A stretch of DNA of 33,017 nt from contig CANQZN010000004.1 in the NCBI GenBank assembly GCA_947628365.1, positions 1-33,017 on the forward strand, read 5' to 3'. The notes under the pieces are model-generated. The model was not told where the DNA came from. It saw nothing but the letters and a program-made list of their open reading frames with translations, and did no database searches. Source of the DNA: an uncultured Bacilli bacterium (lineage in GTDB: Bacteria; Bacillota_I; Bacilli_A; RF39; UBA660). Shown piece by piece: positions 18,569 through 27,744 of the stretch. Numbering within the stretch: the stretch's first letter is position 1; every line of letters begins with the position of its first letter. The translations under genes were made by a program, and so were the position numbers.

Positions 18569-21500
18569 TTGAGTAGAGAAGTACTTGAAAATATACAAAA
18601 AATGGATTTAGACCAATTATATAATTATTTTAATTTTCTTATTACACCAATATATATAGATTATAAGTATCTATTTCAAGATGAGTCGGATTTTAAAAAT
18701 ACAGTTATGTCAGCTTTACAAGATTTAAAAGATAATATTAGTATAATTGACTCAAATCATCCAAATGATAAAGCTAATGTTTATATTCGAGAATATTTAA
18801 ATAATACAATTACTATGGCTTTACAAGATATAAATAATTTTATTACTATTTTTAATAGATTAAGTAACGCATTGATAAAACCAGATGATTCAGTAAAAGT
18901 AAACATTAGAATGATTAATAAAATAGGATCATATTTTAGCATGCTTGATTATGAAGTTGACATTAGTTTCTTATTAAGTGCGATAGAGCAAAACAGTAAT
19001 ATCCAAGAATCTTTAAAAAAGATAGCTCATGAATTATATTTTGAGAAAAATAAAAACAATATTACTTTAGATGATAATTTTACTAGTTTATGTTATGAAG
19101 CCTATTTAATATTAAATGGTTTATCTATTGATGATAATACCGAAGCTATAGACAATGGACAATCTACTGCAAAAAATAATAATGATAAAGAAGATAATTA
19201 TGAAATTAATGATAATGTTAAAATATATCTAAAAGAGTTAGAGGCCTATCCCGTTTTAGAACATGATTCTTTAATGGATTTATTTAGAAAATACAAAGAA
19301 GGTGACAAGAAAGCTCGTCAAAAAATTATTAATTCTAATTTACGTTTAGTGGTATCTATTGCCAAAAGATATACAAATAAAGGTTTACCATTTCTTGATT
19401 TAATTAGTGAAGGAAATATTGGTTTAATTAAAGCTGTTGAAGCCTTTGACATTGATAGAGGTTATAAATTTTCTACTTATGCAACTTGGTGGATAAAACA
19501 ACACATTATAAGAGGAATAGTTGAACAAGGAAGAGTAATACGTATTCCAGTTGCGACTAATGAAATAATAAATAAAGTTTATAAATCTAAAAATGCTTTA
19601 ACCGCTAAGTTAGGGCGTGATCCTAAGCCAAAAGAAATAGCAGATGATTTAAATTTTAGTGAAAGGGATGTCATTATGTATCTCAACTATTCGCATGAAA
19701 CAATCTCTTTAAATACGCCAATAGGTGAGGAAAATGATACTGAATTAGGAGAAATAATTGAAGATGAAAATTCACTTTCACCCGAAGATAATGCCAATAT
19801 GAAAATATTAATAGATAATTTTATTAATGATAATCACACATTAACAAGAAGAGAAAAACAAGTTTTAGAACTACGTTTAGGTTTAAATAATAATAGAGAA
19901 CATACTTTAAAAGAAATAGGAAATATGTTTGGGGTAACAAGAGAGAGAATAAGACAAATTGAAAGTGGTGCTATTAGAAAATTACATGATAAATATGTTT
20001 TAACTAGTTCTAAGGGAAATACTCAGATTAGGCCACTTAGAACTTGGCATGATGATAAAAATCAGCCTATTATTTTACCACCAACTTATCGTATCAAATA
20101 TTATGAAGATTTTGCTAAATCTGAGGTACCAACTTTTTTAAACTACTTTAGTGCTAATTATGATGATATTTTATTAGCTATAAAAATGATTAATAACGAT
20201 TATCAGGCCTTAATCTATAAATATTTTGGTGAAAACTTACTGCAAAAGAATGTTGTTATTACTAATAATGATGATAAAAAGCAATTGGCAGAGGTTATTA
20301 TCCCTAAACTACAAATAATTTTAGTTCATATTGCTGAAGCTAAAAAGCAAGGAATAAATAATTCTGAAGAGATTATCAATTATGTAATGACTCAAACAAC
20401 TAAAGTAACTCCAATTACAATGTATCTTAATTATCCACTAGATTCTATAAAATCAGCTATAAAATTACTTGATACTAAATATCAACATATAATATATCTT
20501 TGCTATGGTGATGATTTGGATACTCCTAAGAGAATGCCAGGATATAGTTATGAAATCTTAAAAGAATTTAAAACAACTATTGTGCCAAAACTACAAGAAT
20601 TACTAAAAAAAATGGAATATTTATCACAAAATGAATTGATGAATACAATAAAAAAACAAGAAGAGAATATTAAATTTAATATTATTTTAGATGAAGCATT
20701 GTATAGTTATTTTGCAAACGAAACACCAAGTAATGTTGATTTAACTTTATCTTTATTAACTGAAAGTGAAAGAAAACAATTTTATGATTATTTTAATAAT
20801 GTTAATAAAAAAATAAAAGACTATAACTATAGTAAAGAGAATTACAAAAGATTAAAATCTAGAATTTTTCCTAAAATAGAATATATTTTTAATTTAATTA
20901 AGAAAGCTAACCTTAAAAATATACTAGATATAAAAGACTATGTTGTAAATAGATTAAATAATGATAATCCAAAAACTATTTATGAATATTTTAATCACGT
21001 TAATCCTAAAGTTATTAGATTAGCAGTTGATTTATTATGGGTAGAAGATACTAGAAGTATTAATAATTACTTTGGTATGCATTTAGATGAAGTTGCAAAT
21101 ATTTATAATTTACCATTAAAAGAAAAAATTGATAAAATAGTATTACCAAAGGTAAAAGATAATATTGATAAAATTAATGTTGTATTAAGCATCATTCCGG
21201 ATGCAACGGATAAAATTATTAAAGAAAATATTCAATTTATCAATTTAATGCCTTTTATAGATAGATTTAATATGCCAAAAAATATAGTTTTAGAAGCTAT
21301 ATCATACTTAGATAAAGATGAAAAAAATATATTGCAAACGCTTTTTGGCAAAGATTATAATAAAATAGCTTTAGTAAAAGGTAAAAATATTGAAATAGTT
21401 GCCAATATTTCACGCAAAATAAAAAATATGGTAAATAAAATAGCAAAAGCTAAAGATCTTGGTTACTTAACGCATGAAGAAATAGAAAAATATTTTGCTA

Positions 21501-21988
21501 ACGCTAATAATCAAGGAATTAAGTCAATTTATGAATATTTTCCTAATGTTTCTAGGGATACTATAGATTTAGCAGTATATTTATTAAATAATTATTATAA
21601 GCATATTTTATATTATTGTTATGGTGAAGATTTAAAATATCCTCATCGTAGTGAAGGCTACTTAGATGATCATTATATATTCTTAAAGCAAAATATTATT
21701 CCTAGCCTTAAGTTTAATTTAGAAATTATCATGCAATGTGAAGATGATATAGATAAAGATACAATATTTCAAAAATATATCAGAAATGTGATTAAAACTT
21801 CCTTTGCAGTTAATTTATTCAATTTAGAAGAAATGACTTTACCAGTTAATGCTTTAGCGCAAATATTTAAAATGGATAGTGATAATTTATATTTTATAAT
21901 GACTGAAGTTTATAAAGAAGAAAAGGAAAAATATAATCGTTCATTTCAAGAATTAAAACTTAAGAAGCACAAAATTGTAGAAAATTAA
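18569..21988 (+). CDS. SigA/RpoD-like sigma-70 factor with a long repetitive C-terminal extension
   Basis: Likely TTG start at 18569 (AGGGGTG upstream; track start 18563). Sigma regions 1.2-4.2 recognisable ([99 protein letters not shown]), then about 640 aa of repeats. Confidence 0.93.
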   Translation: MSREVLENIQKMDLDQLYNYFNFLITPIYIDYKYLFQDESDFKNTVMSALQDLKDNISIIDSNHPNDKANVYIREYLNNTITMALQDINNFITIFNRLSNALIKPDDSVKVNIRMINKIGSYFSMLDYEVDISFLLSAIEQNSNIQESLKKIAHELYFEKNKNNITLDDNFTSLCYEAYLILNGLSIDDNTEAIDNGQSTAKNNNDKEDNYEINDNVKIYLKELEAYPVLEHDSLMDLFRKYKEGDKKARQKIINSNLRLVVSIAKRYTNKGLPFLDLISEGNIGLIKAVEAFDIDRGYKFSTYATWWIKQHIIRGIVEQGRVIRIPVATNEIINKVYKSKNALTAKLGRDPKPKEIADDLNFSERDVIMYLNYSHETISLNTPIGEENDTELGEIIEDENSLSPEDNANMKILIDNFINDNHTLTRREKQVLELRLGLNNNREHTLKEIGNMFGVTRERIRQIESGAIRKLHDKYVLTSSKGNTQIRPLRTWHDDKNQPIILPPTYRIKYYEDFAKSEVPTFLNYFSANYDDILLAIKMINNDYQALIYKYFGENLLQKNVVITNNDDKKQLAEVIIPKLQIILVHIAEAKKQGINNSEEIINYVMTQTTKVTPITMYLNYPLDSIKSAIKLLDTKYQHIIYLCYGDDLDTPKRMPGYSYEILKEFKTTIVPKLQELLKKMEYLSQNELMNTIKKQEENIKFNIILDEALYSYFANETPSNVDLTLSLLTESERKQFYDYFNNVNKKIKDYNYSKENYKRLKSRIFPKIEYIFNLIKKANLKNILDIKDYVVNRLNNDNPKTIYEYFNHVNPKVIRLAVDLLWVEDTRSINNYFGMHLDEVANIYNLPLKEKIDKIVLPKVKDNIDKINVVLSIIPDATDKIIKENIQFINLMPFIDRFNMPKNIVLEAISYLDKDEKNILQTLFGKDYNKIALVKGKNIEIVANISRKIKNMVNKIAKAKDLGYLTHEEIEKYFANANNQGIKSIYEYFPNVSRDTIDLAVYLLNNYYKHILYYCYGEDLKYPHRSEGYLDDHYIFLKQNIIPSLKFNLEIIMQCEDDIDKDTIFQKYIRNVIKTSFAVNLFNLEEMTLPVNALAQIFKMDSDNLYFIMTEVYKEEKEKYNRSFQELKLKKHKIVEN

Positions 21989-22003
21989 TCTACAATTTTT
22001 TTT
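21971..22003 (+). terminator. Rho-independent terminator overlapping the 3' end of the sigma-factor gene
   Basis: AAAATTGTAGA AAATTAA TCTACAATTTT followed by TTTT. Confidence 0.8.
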
Positions 22004-22004
22004 A

Positions 22005-22033
22005 TTCGACAAAAAATTTAAAGACTATATGAT
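22005..22033 (+). promoter_or_regulatory. Putative promoter for the SPOR-mreC-mreD cluster
   Basis: TTCGAC (22005-22010) - 17 bp - TATGAT (22028-22033). Confidence 0.4.
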
Positions 22034-22054
22034 AAAATAATTCTGGTGATGATA

Positions 22055-22492
22055 ATGAAGAAGAATATAGTTATTATAATGGTATCGATAGCTTTAGGAG
22101 TATTATTTACTTTTTTCTTTTTAAATAAAGAAAATATTTATGCTAAAGAAGAGTATTTAGTTTATGCTTTTCAAGTGGGAGCTTATACAAAAAAAGATAA
22201 TGCTGAAGAATTTTTAGGAAAAATTCCTTCTGGTATAATTATAGAAGAAGATAATTTATATAAAGTATATGCTTGTATTTATAAAAATATTGATTTAGTT
22301 AATAAGATGGTCGTCTATTTAGAAAATAAAGGGATTAATGTCTATTTAAAAACATTACCTGTTACTAAAAAATTTTATAATATTCTAAGTAATTATGAAA
22401 AGATAGTTCTAAATTCTTCTCTTGATAGCATTTATGATCAAGTTAATAATAGTATATTAACTTCTTACATAGAAAGTTTAAATAATGATTAA
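22055..22492 (+). CDS. SPOR-domain-like membrane-anchored protein
   Basis: N-terminal TM (IVIIMVSIALGVLFTFFFL) followed by YAFQVGAYTKKDNAEEFLGKIPSGIIIEEDNLYKVYACIYKN, a typical SPOR pattern. Start uncertain (22046-22055). Confidence 0.65.
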   Translation: MKKNIVIIMVSIALGVLFTFFFLNKENIYAKEEYLVYAFQVGAYTKKDNAEEFLGKIPSGIIIEEDNLYKVYACIYKNIDLVNKMVVYLENKGINVYLKTLPVTKKFYNILSNYEKIVLNSSLDSIYDQVNNSILTSYIESLNND

Positions 22493-23126
22493 AGTACTTA
22501 AAAATAACTATCTTTTCTTAGTATTATTCTTACTAATTATCCTAAAAGAACCATTTTATTCTTTGATTCATATTAAAAACCAAGTATATACCCCAACAAG
22601 ATGCCATATCTTAGAAAGTGATTATAATAAATTATTAGAATTTAGTGAAATTAATTTAATATATGAAAGTGATTATATAAATACTTATGTTATTTATAAA
22701 GATATTTATAATTATACTAATGAAATAACTATTAGAGGTGGTAAAGATTTAAATTTAAATAATAACCCAGTTATATATGATAATACTTTACTCGGGGTTA
22801 TTGATAAAGCATCAGAATCTAGTAGTATTGTTAAATTACTTACAAGTAAAGATAGTAAAATATCAGTCAAAATAAATGATGAAGTAGGATTACTTGAGTA
22901 TAAAGATAATAATCTAATAGTCAGTAATATTTCTAATTATAGTAATATAAAAATAGGGGATGATATTTATACATCAGGTTTAGGTAATTTAAAAGAAAAT
23001 ATTTATATAGGAACAGTTGAAGATATTCATCTTGCTAATAAAGAAATTGAAAAATATATTAAAGTTAAGTATGATTTAAATATTAAAGATATTAATTATG
23101 TTACTATTTTAAAGGAGAATTTATGA
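22485..23126 (+). CDS. mreC: Rod shape-determining protein MreC (short)
   Basis: Single N-terminal TM; beta-domain VIYDNTLLGVIDKASESSSIVKLLTSKDSKISVKI and KIGDDIYTSGLGNLKENIYIGTVEDI; followed by mreD. Confidence 0.8.
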   Translation: MIKVLKNNYLFLVLFLLIILKEPFYSLIHIKNQVYTPTRCHILESDYNKLLEFSEINLIYESDYINTYVIYKDIYNYTNEITIRGGKDLNLNNNPVIYDNTLLGVIDKASESSSIVKLLTSKDSKISVKINDEVGLLEYKDNNLIVSNISNYSNIKIGDDIYTSGLGNLKENIYIGTVEDIHLANKEIEKYIKVKYDLNIKDINYVTILKENL

Positions 23127-23524
23127 TTTTTTTCTTAATTATTTTAGATGTTTTAATCAATAATTATTCTAATTTTACATCTTTTTTCTTTCTTATTTAT
23201 TTATATAATAAACCATATAAATATTATGTATTAACGGCATTAATTCTAGATTTAGTTATATTTAATCATCCCTTTTATAATCTAATATTTTTAAGTGCTA
23301 TTTACCTTCTTAATAAAGTATTTACTGATCTTAATAAAAATAATATTCTAAACTTTATTTTTATTAATACTTTTAATTTAATTGTTTATATTATCTTAAG
23401 TAACTTAAGTAGTTATTTTTCTATTCCTGTTATTCTTATTAATATTGGTAATAGTTTATTTATTAATCTATTATTCTATATGTTAAGTTATAATTGCTAT
23501 AACAAAGGAAATATGTTAGAATAA
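23123..23524 (+). CDS. mreD: MreD-like rod shape-determining membrane protein
   Basis: Small polytopic hydrophobic protein translationally overlapping mreC. Confidence 0.65.
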   Translation: MIFFLIILDVLINNYSNFTSFFFLIYLYNKPYKYYVLTALILDLVIFNHPFYNLIFLSAIYLLNKVFTDLNKNNILNFIFINTFNLIVYIILSNLSSYFSIPVILINIGNSLFINLLFYMLSYNCYNKGNMLE

Positions 23525-23546
23525 CTTATCGTTAAAGGGGATTTGT

Positions 23547-24476
23547 ATGGGTAATGTTAATAAAGCAATAGACAGATCTAAATATTTAATTGAAGAAGTA
23601 TTATATAGAATGCCTCGATTACAAAACAAATTTTTAGAAGTGGGTTTTAAAGATTATTGTTTATTTTATTATCAAACTAATGAAAACTTAGAATTTTCTT
23701 TGTCTAATATGAATGTACAAGGTAAAAATTCAGCTTTATGTGTTGCCGGCAGTGGTGATCAGGCTTTTTCCTTAGTGCAAAAAGGTATTAAAAATATTAC
23801 TATGTTCGATATTAATAATTTAGCTGAATATGTATCTTTAGGTTTAAAACTAGCGATGATCAGTAAATATAATTTTCAAGAATTTAAAGCTTGTAATGAG
23901 TTATTTACTAATATTATGTCTAAGTATGATGAAGTACTAGCAAGAATTAACGATTTACTTTCTTATATGCCTCTTAAATATCGTAAATATTGGAGTGCAT
24001 TAATAGATTTTACTTATAAATTATGTAAAGAAAACCATACTGATTTTAACCTTATTTATCTTTTAGCAATTGAAAGAGTAGAGAAGTCAAGTGTAGTTCC
24101 ATATATCCAAAATGAAATTATCTATAATGATTTAAAATATAAACTAAAACACGCTAATATAACGTATCAATACGCTGATGGTGCCGAATTAACCCACTAT
24201 TTTAAGAAGCCATTTGATATTATATATCTATCCAATATTATTGACTATTTTGGTTTTTCTTGGTTTAAATATTGGCATCAAGGAAAGTTAGAACAATACA
24301 TAGATGATTTAAATAAATTACTAAATTCTAAGGGAGAAGCAATGGTTTATTATTCATTTTTACCGATAGAAAAAGAACAAATTAGATGGAGTTTAGCTCA
24401 TATAAGCGAAATTGAAGATTTAGAAAAAGTTGAATTTCAAGGTCGTGATACAATTTATTTAACGAGAAAGAAATAA
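23547..24476 (+). CDS. SAM-dependent methyltransferase-fold protein, possibly DUF3419/BtaA-like
   Basis: LCVAGSGDQAFSLVQKGIKNITMFDINNLAEYVSLGLKLAMI resembles Rossmann motif I and the following acidic D-x-N of DUF3419; FDIIYLSNIIDYFGFSWF is a motif-IV-like segment. Confidence 0.55.
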   Translation: MGNVNKAIDRSKYLIEEVLYRMPRLQNKFLEVGFKDYCLFYYQTNENLEFSLSNMNVQGKNSALCVAGSGDQAFSLVQKGIKNITMFDINNLAEYVSLGLKLAMISKYNFQEFKACNELFTNIMSKYDEVLARINDLLSYMPLKYRKYWSALIDFTYKLCKENHTDFNLIYLLAIERVEKSSVVPYIQNEIIYNDLKYKLKHANITYQYADGAELTHYFKKPFDIIYLSNIIDYFGFSWFKYWHQGKLEQYIDDLNKLLNSKGEAMVYYSFLPIEKEQIRWSLAHISEIEDLEKVEFQGRDTIYLTRKK

Positions 24477-24481
24477 TTTAG

Positions 24482-24508
24482 GGAAGTAAAATAATCTTAC
24501 TTCCTTTT
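24482..24508 (+). terminator. Rho-independent terminator
   Basis: GGAAGTAA AATAATC TTACTTCC TTTT. Confidence 0.75.
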
Positions 24509-24534
24509 GCATATACTTTATTGGTGAATAATAA

Positions 24535-25143
24535 ATGGATGATTATACTAAAATAACGCATAAAAGATATAGCGATACTGATTACAATAATGATGATAAT
24601 AAAAAAATCAAATATTTTCGCAATTTAATTACTAGAATTTTACTAAGTTTTATTTTAGCTATTTCTATCTGTATATTTGTTAAGTTAAAAGAAGATAATG
24701 TCTTTTTAGTCAAAAAATATATATTTGAAGATTCACTGGAATTTACTAAACTAAACAATTGGTATCAAGACAATTTTGGTAAATTAATCCCTCAAAATAA
24801 AGAGAATACTAATTTAGTTTTTAGTAGTAGTGATATATTAAAAAATGAATATGAAACTTATGAAAATGGAGTTAAGATTACTACATCTAAAAGTAATCCT
24901 ATTTCCCTTTTAAATGGGGGAATAGTGGTTTTTATTGGCGAAAAAGATAATTATGGAAATACGATTATAGTGCAAGGCAATGATGGTATTGACTATTGGT
25001 ATGGTAATATTACAAATGTTAGTATAAGTCTTTACGATTATTTAGAAAAAGATACTTTAATTGGCGAAGCCAATGATGATTTTATTTATTTAGTATTACA
25101 AAAAGATGGACAGTTTATAAACTATGAAGAATATTTGGCCTAA
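24535..25143 (+). CDS. SpoIVFA-like / degenerate M23-fold membrane protein
   Basis: One TM plus GGIVVFIGEKDNYGNTIIVQGNDGIDYWYGNITNVSISLYDYLEKDTLIGEANDDFIYLVLQKDGQFI, a lysostaphin-like fold lacking the metal-binding His; overlaps an M50 protease gene. Confidence 0.7.
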   Translation: MDDYTKITHKRYSDTDYNNDDNKKIKYFRNLITRILLSFILAISICIFVKLKEDNVFLVKKYIFEDSLEFTKLNNWYQDNFGKLIPQNKENTNLVFSSSDILKNEYETYENGVKITTSKSNPISLLNGGIVVFIGEKDNYGNTIIVQGNDGIDYWYGNITNVSISLYDYLEKDTLIGEANDDFIYLVLQKDGQFINYEEYLA

Positions 25144-25891
25144 GATTAAGATAAATAATTTTACTTATTTTTTTATTCTTATCTGTTTATTATGTGGTTA
25201 TATTAAAAATATCTTTATTATTTTTCTTATTTGTTTTATTCATGAACTTGGTCATGTTTTTATGGCAAGAATATTACATTATAAAATAATTAGTATTGAA
25301 ATTTTACCATTTGGTGGGTTTACTACCATTGATCAAAAAATTAATAGTAGTATTAATAAAGATTTAATGATTGCTATGGGCGGAATATTAAGTCAAGTTT
25401 TGTGCTTATTAATCGTTTATTTATTTAAAAGCAATTTTAATATTATTACATATAACTTAATAGTAGAGTATAATTTTATTTTAATTATTTTTAATTTAAT
25501 TCCCATTGTTCCTCTTGATGGCAGTAAAATAGTTCATTTATTATTAGAAAGATTTTTTCCCTATAAAAAAGCATATTGGTTAAATTATTATATTTCTATA
25601 ACTAGCCTAGTTTTATTTTTCATATTAAACTATCTATATAATTTAGATAACTATTTTATTATTACTTTTCTTATTTATAAATTAGTAATGTATTATAAGA
25701 ATTACCCGATACTCGAAAATAGATTTCTATTAGAAAGATATATTTATGATATTGAGTATAATAGAATAAATAATCAAACTAAAAGTATTAAAGATTTACA
25801 AAAAAGTGTGTATCATTATTTTAAAGATAATAACCGTTATGTTAGTGAAAAAGAAAAAATAGGCGAATATTTCATGAGAAAGCGTTGTTAA
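25124..25891 (+). CDS. SpoIVFB-like M50 site-2 protease
   Basis: HELGHVFMARIL (HExxH) and NLIPIVPLDGSKI (NPxxDG-like); upstream of rplU as in Bacillus. Confidence 0.85.
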   Translation: MKNIWPKIKINNFTYFFILICLLCGYIKNIFIIFLICFIHELGHVFMARILHYKIISIEILPFGGFTTIDQKINSSINKDLMIAMGGILSQVLCLLIVYLFKSNFNIITYNLIVEYNFILIIFNLIPIVPLDGSKIVHLLLERFFPYKKAYWLNYYISITSLVLFFILNYLYNLDNYFIITFLIYKLVMYYKNYPILENRFLLERYIYDIEYNRINNQTKSIKDLQKSVYHYFKDNNRYVSEKEKIGEYFMRKRC

Positions 25892-25893
25892 AA

Positions 25894-25922
25894 TTGACAA
25901 AAGCAGTGTTTTTTGTTAAAAT
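25894..25922 (+). promoter_or_regulatory. Promoter of the rplU operon
   Basis: TTGACA (25894-25899) - 17 bp - TAAAAT (25917-25922). Confidence 0.7.
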
Positions 25923-25931
25923 TAAGATGTT

Positions 25932-26004
25932 TTGAGTCATTTCGTAAAAAACCGCACTAAAAAGGTTTAAAAAACTTATTAGTTACCTTGAGGGCGCGAC
26001 TTAA
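25932..26004 (+). promoter_or_regulatory. Ribosomal protein L21 leader-like structured 5' UTR
   Basis: Long leader upstream of rplU; closing helix TTGAGTC (25932-25938) pairs with GACTTAA (25998-26004), enclosing internal AAGGT/ACCTT pairing. Confidence 0.65.
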
Positions 26005-26029
26005 ATCAAATTTTATAAGGAGGTATGAA

Positions 26030-26329
26030 ATGAAAGCAATTTTTACTACAGGTGGAAAACAATATTATGTTTCTGAAGGCGATGTTATCTATGTTGAAAA
26101 ACTTGATGCTGAAGTAGGAAAAACAGTTAAATTTGATGAAGTTTTGTTTGTTGATGGTGTAGCTGGAAATCCAACAGTTGCTGGTGCTTCAGTTGAGTGT
26201 AAAGTTGAAAAACAAGGGAAAGCTAAAAAGATTGTTGTTTTTAAATATAGACCTAAAAAGAAATTCCGTAAGAAACAAGGTCATAGACAACCATATACTA
26301 AACTTGTTGTTACAAAGATTAATAAATAA
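26030..26329 (+). CDS. rplU: 50S ribosomal protein bL21
   Basis: [57 protein letters not shown]-like tail; AAGGAGG RBS before ATG 26030. Confidence 0.96.
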   Translation: MKAIFTTGGKQYYVSEGDVIYVEKLDAEVGKTVKFDEVLFVDGVAGNPTVAGASVECKVEKQGKAKKIVVFKYRPKKKFRKKQGHRQPYTKLVVTKINK

Positions 26330-26331
26330 TT

Positions 26332-26622
26332 ATGATTAAAATTGAAGTTAAAGATAATATTATTAATGTAAGCGGACATGCTGGTTTTAATAATAAAGGT
26401 AATGATATTGTATGTGCTAGTGTATCAAGTATTATTTATACAAGTATCAATGCTATCCTTAATATTGATAACAAATCTATTAATTACACTGATAATAAAG
26501 ATTTAGTTATTGAAGTATTAAAAGATGATGATATTACTAATAAACTTATTACAAATATGCTTGATTTATTAAAAGAATTAGCAAGACAATATCCGAAAAA
26601 TATAATAGTAAAGGAGAATTAG
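26332..26622 (+). CDS. prp: Ribosomal-processing cysteine protease Prp
   Basis: [25 protein letters not shown] (catalytic His/Cys motif); between rplU and rpmA. Confidence 0.93.
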   Translation: MIKIEVKDNIINVSGHAGFNNKGNDIVCASVSSIIYTSINAILNIDNKSINYTDNKDLVIEVLKDDDITNKLITNMLDLLKELARQYPKNIIVKEN

Positions 26623-26623
26623 A

Positions 26624-26908
26624 ATGTTATTTATAAAGTTAGATATCCAAAGATTTGCCCATGTTAAGGCTCAAGGTTCTACAAGAAATGGTAGAGATTC
26701 TGCTGGCCGTAGACTTGGTGCTAAAGCTAGTGATGGAGAATTAGTTACTGCTGGATCAATTTTATATCGTCAAAGAGGAACTAAGATATATCCAGGTACA
26801 AATGTTGGAATTGGCAAAGATCATACTTTATTTAGTAAGATTGATGGCGTAGTTAAATTTGAAAGACTTGGAAGAGATAAAAAGAAAGTAAGCGTTTACG
26901 AAGCATAG
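26624..26908 (+). CDS. rpmA: 50S ribosomal protein bL27 with N-terminal extension
   Basis: [56 protein letters not shown]-terminal [12 protein letters not shown]. Confidence 0.96.
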   Translation: MLFIKLDIQRFAHVKAQGSTRNGRDSAGRRLGAKASDGELVTAGSILYRQRGTKIYPGTNVGIGKDHTLFSKIDGVVKFERLGRDKKKVSVYEA

Positions 26909-26922
26909 TAGATGCTTTTTTT
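26901..26922 (+). terminator. Rho-independent terminator of the rplU-prp-rpmA operon
   Basis: AAGCAT AGTAG ATGCTT TTTTT, overlapping the rpmA stop. Confidence 0.75.
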
Positions 26923-26926
26923 ATGA

Positions 26927-26951
26927 TAAAAAAAATTCCATAAATGGAATT
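26927..26951 (-). terminator. Rho-independent terminator of trmB
   Basis: Minus strand TAATTCCATTTATGGAATTTTTTTT. Confidence 0.7.
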
Positions 26952-27588
26952 AATTATCGAATTTAGCATCTACATAATAGATAGGACGTCCTTCTTTGAA
27001 ATATTGTTTTTCAAAATTGGTCATTATATTTTTAATTGGATATTCATCGTGATGCAAATCAAGACTTACACGTTCAAATACATACCAATACTTTGATAAA
27101 CTTTCAAGTGAATAAGCAAAAAAGCCTTTATTATCAGTTTTCAAAATTATATGTTTATCCTTTTTAAAAATTTTATCATATAATTTTAGATAACTTTCAT
27201 GGGTAAATCTATTTTTTTCATCTCTTCTTTTGGGCCAAGGTTCTGAGAATGTTAAATAGATTGTCGTAATTTCTTTACCAAAAATTTTATCTATATCTTT
27301 CGCATCAGCATTAATAAGTTTTAAATTCTTTAAATTAGTATTTTGTAATCTTTCAGTCGCTTTAACCATTTGTGATGCATATAATTCTAAACCGATAAAA
27401 TTCTTTTGCGGATATTCTTTAGCCATATTAATTATAAAATCACCACGACCCATACCAAGTTCTAAACAAATAGGATTATTATTGCCAAATAAATCATGCC
27501 ATTTATTTTTATATTTAGTAGGAGTTTTAACTAAATAAGGGCTTTTTGCAATAATTGCATCAGCATTTTTAATAACATTATATTCCAT
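26950..27588 (-). CDS. trmB: tRNA (guanine-N7-)-methyltransferase
   Basis: CLELGMGRGDFIINMAKEYPQKNFIGLE, LTFSEPWPKRRDEKNRFTHESYL, NIMTNFEKQYFKEGRPIYYV. Confidence 0.96.
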   Translation of the reverse strand: MEYNVIKNADAIIAKSPYLVKTPTKYKNKWHDLFGNNNPICLELGMGRGDFIINMAKEYPQKNFIGLELYASQMVKATERLQNTNLKNLKLINADAKDIDKIFGKEITTIYLTFSEPWPKRRDEKNRFTHESYLKLYDKIFKKDKHIILKTDNKGFFAYSLESLSKYWYVFERVSLDLHHDEYPIKNIMTNFEKQYFKEGRPIYYVDAKFDN

Positions 27589-27688
27589 AGGATCACTTCC
27601 TCGTATATTGTATCATAAAATTATAAAATAATTAACTAAATTGCTAATGAATTTTAGTAAGATTTTAATAATTAATTTAAAAGAATAA

Positions 27689-27717
27689 TTTACTTATTAA
27701 AATAACCATGGTATAAT
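27689..27717 (+). promoter_or_regulatory. Extended -10 promoter
   Basis: TTTACT (27689-27694) - 17 bp - TATAAT (27712-27717) with TG at 27709-27710. Confidence 0.6.
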
Positions 27718-27744
27718 TTATAAAGATAATAGGAGTCAAGTGTG

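Noticed and set aside
20132-21988. Sigma extension as an artefact of a missed stop codon or recoding
   Set aside because: The frame is open without interruption, TGA works as a stop elsewhere, the repeat period is regular across the extension, and a terminator sits at the real end; a misassembly cannot be formally excluded.
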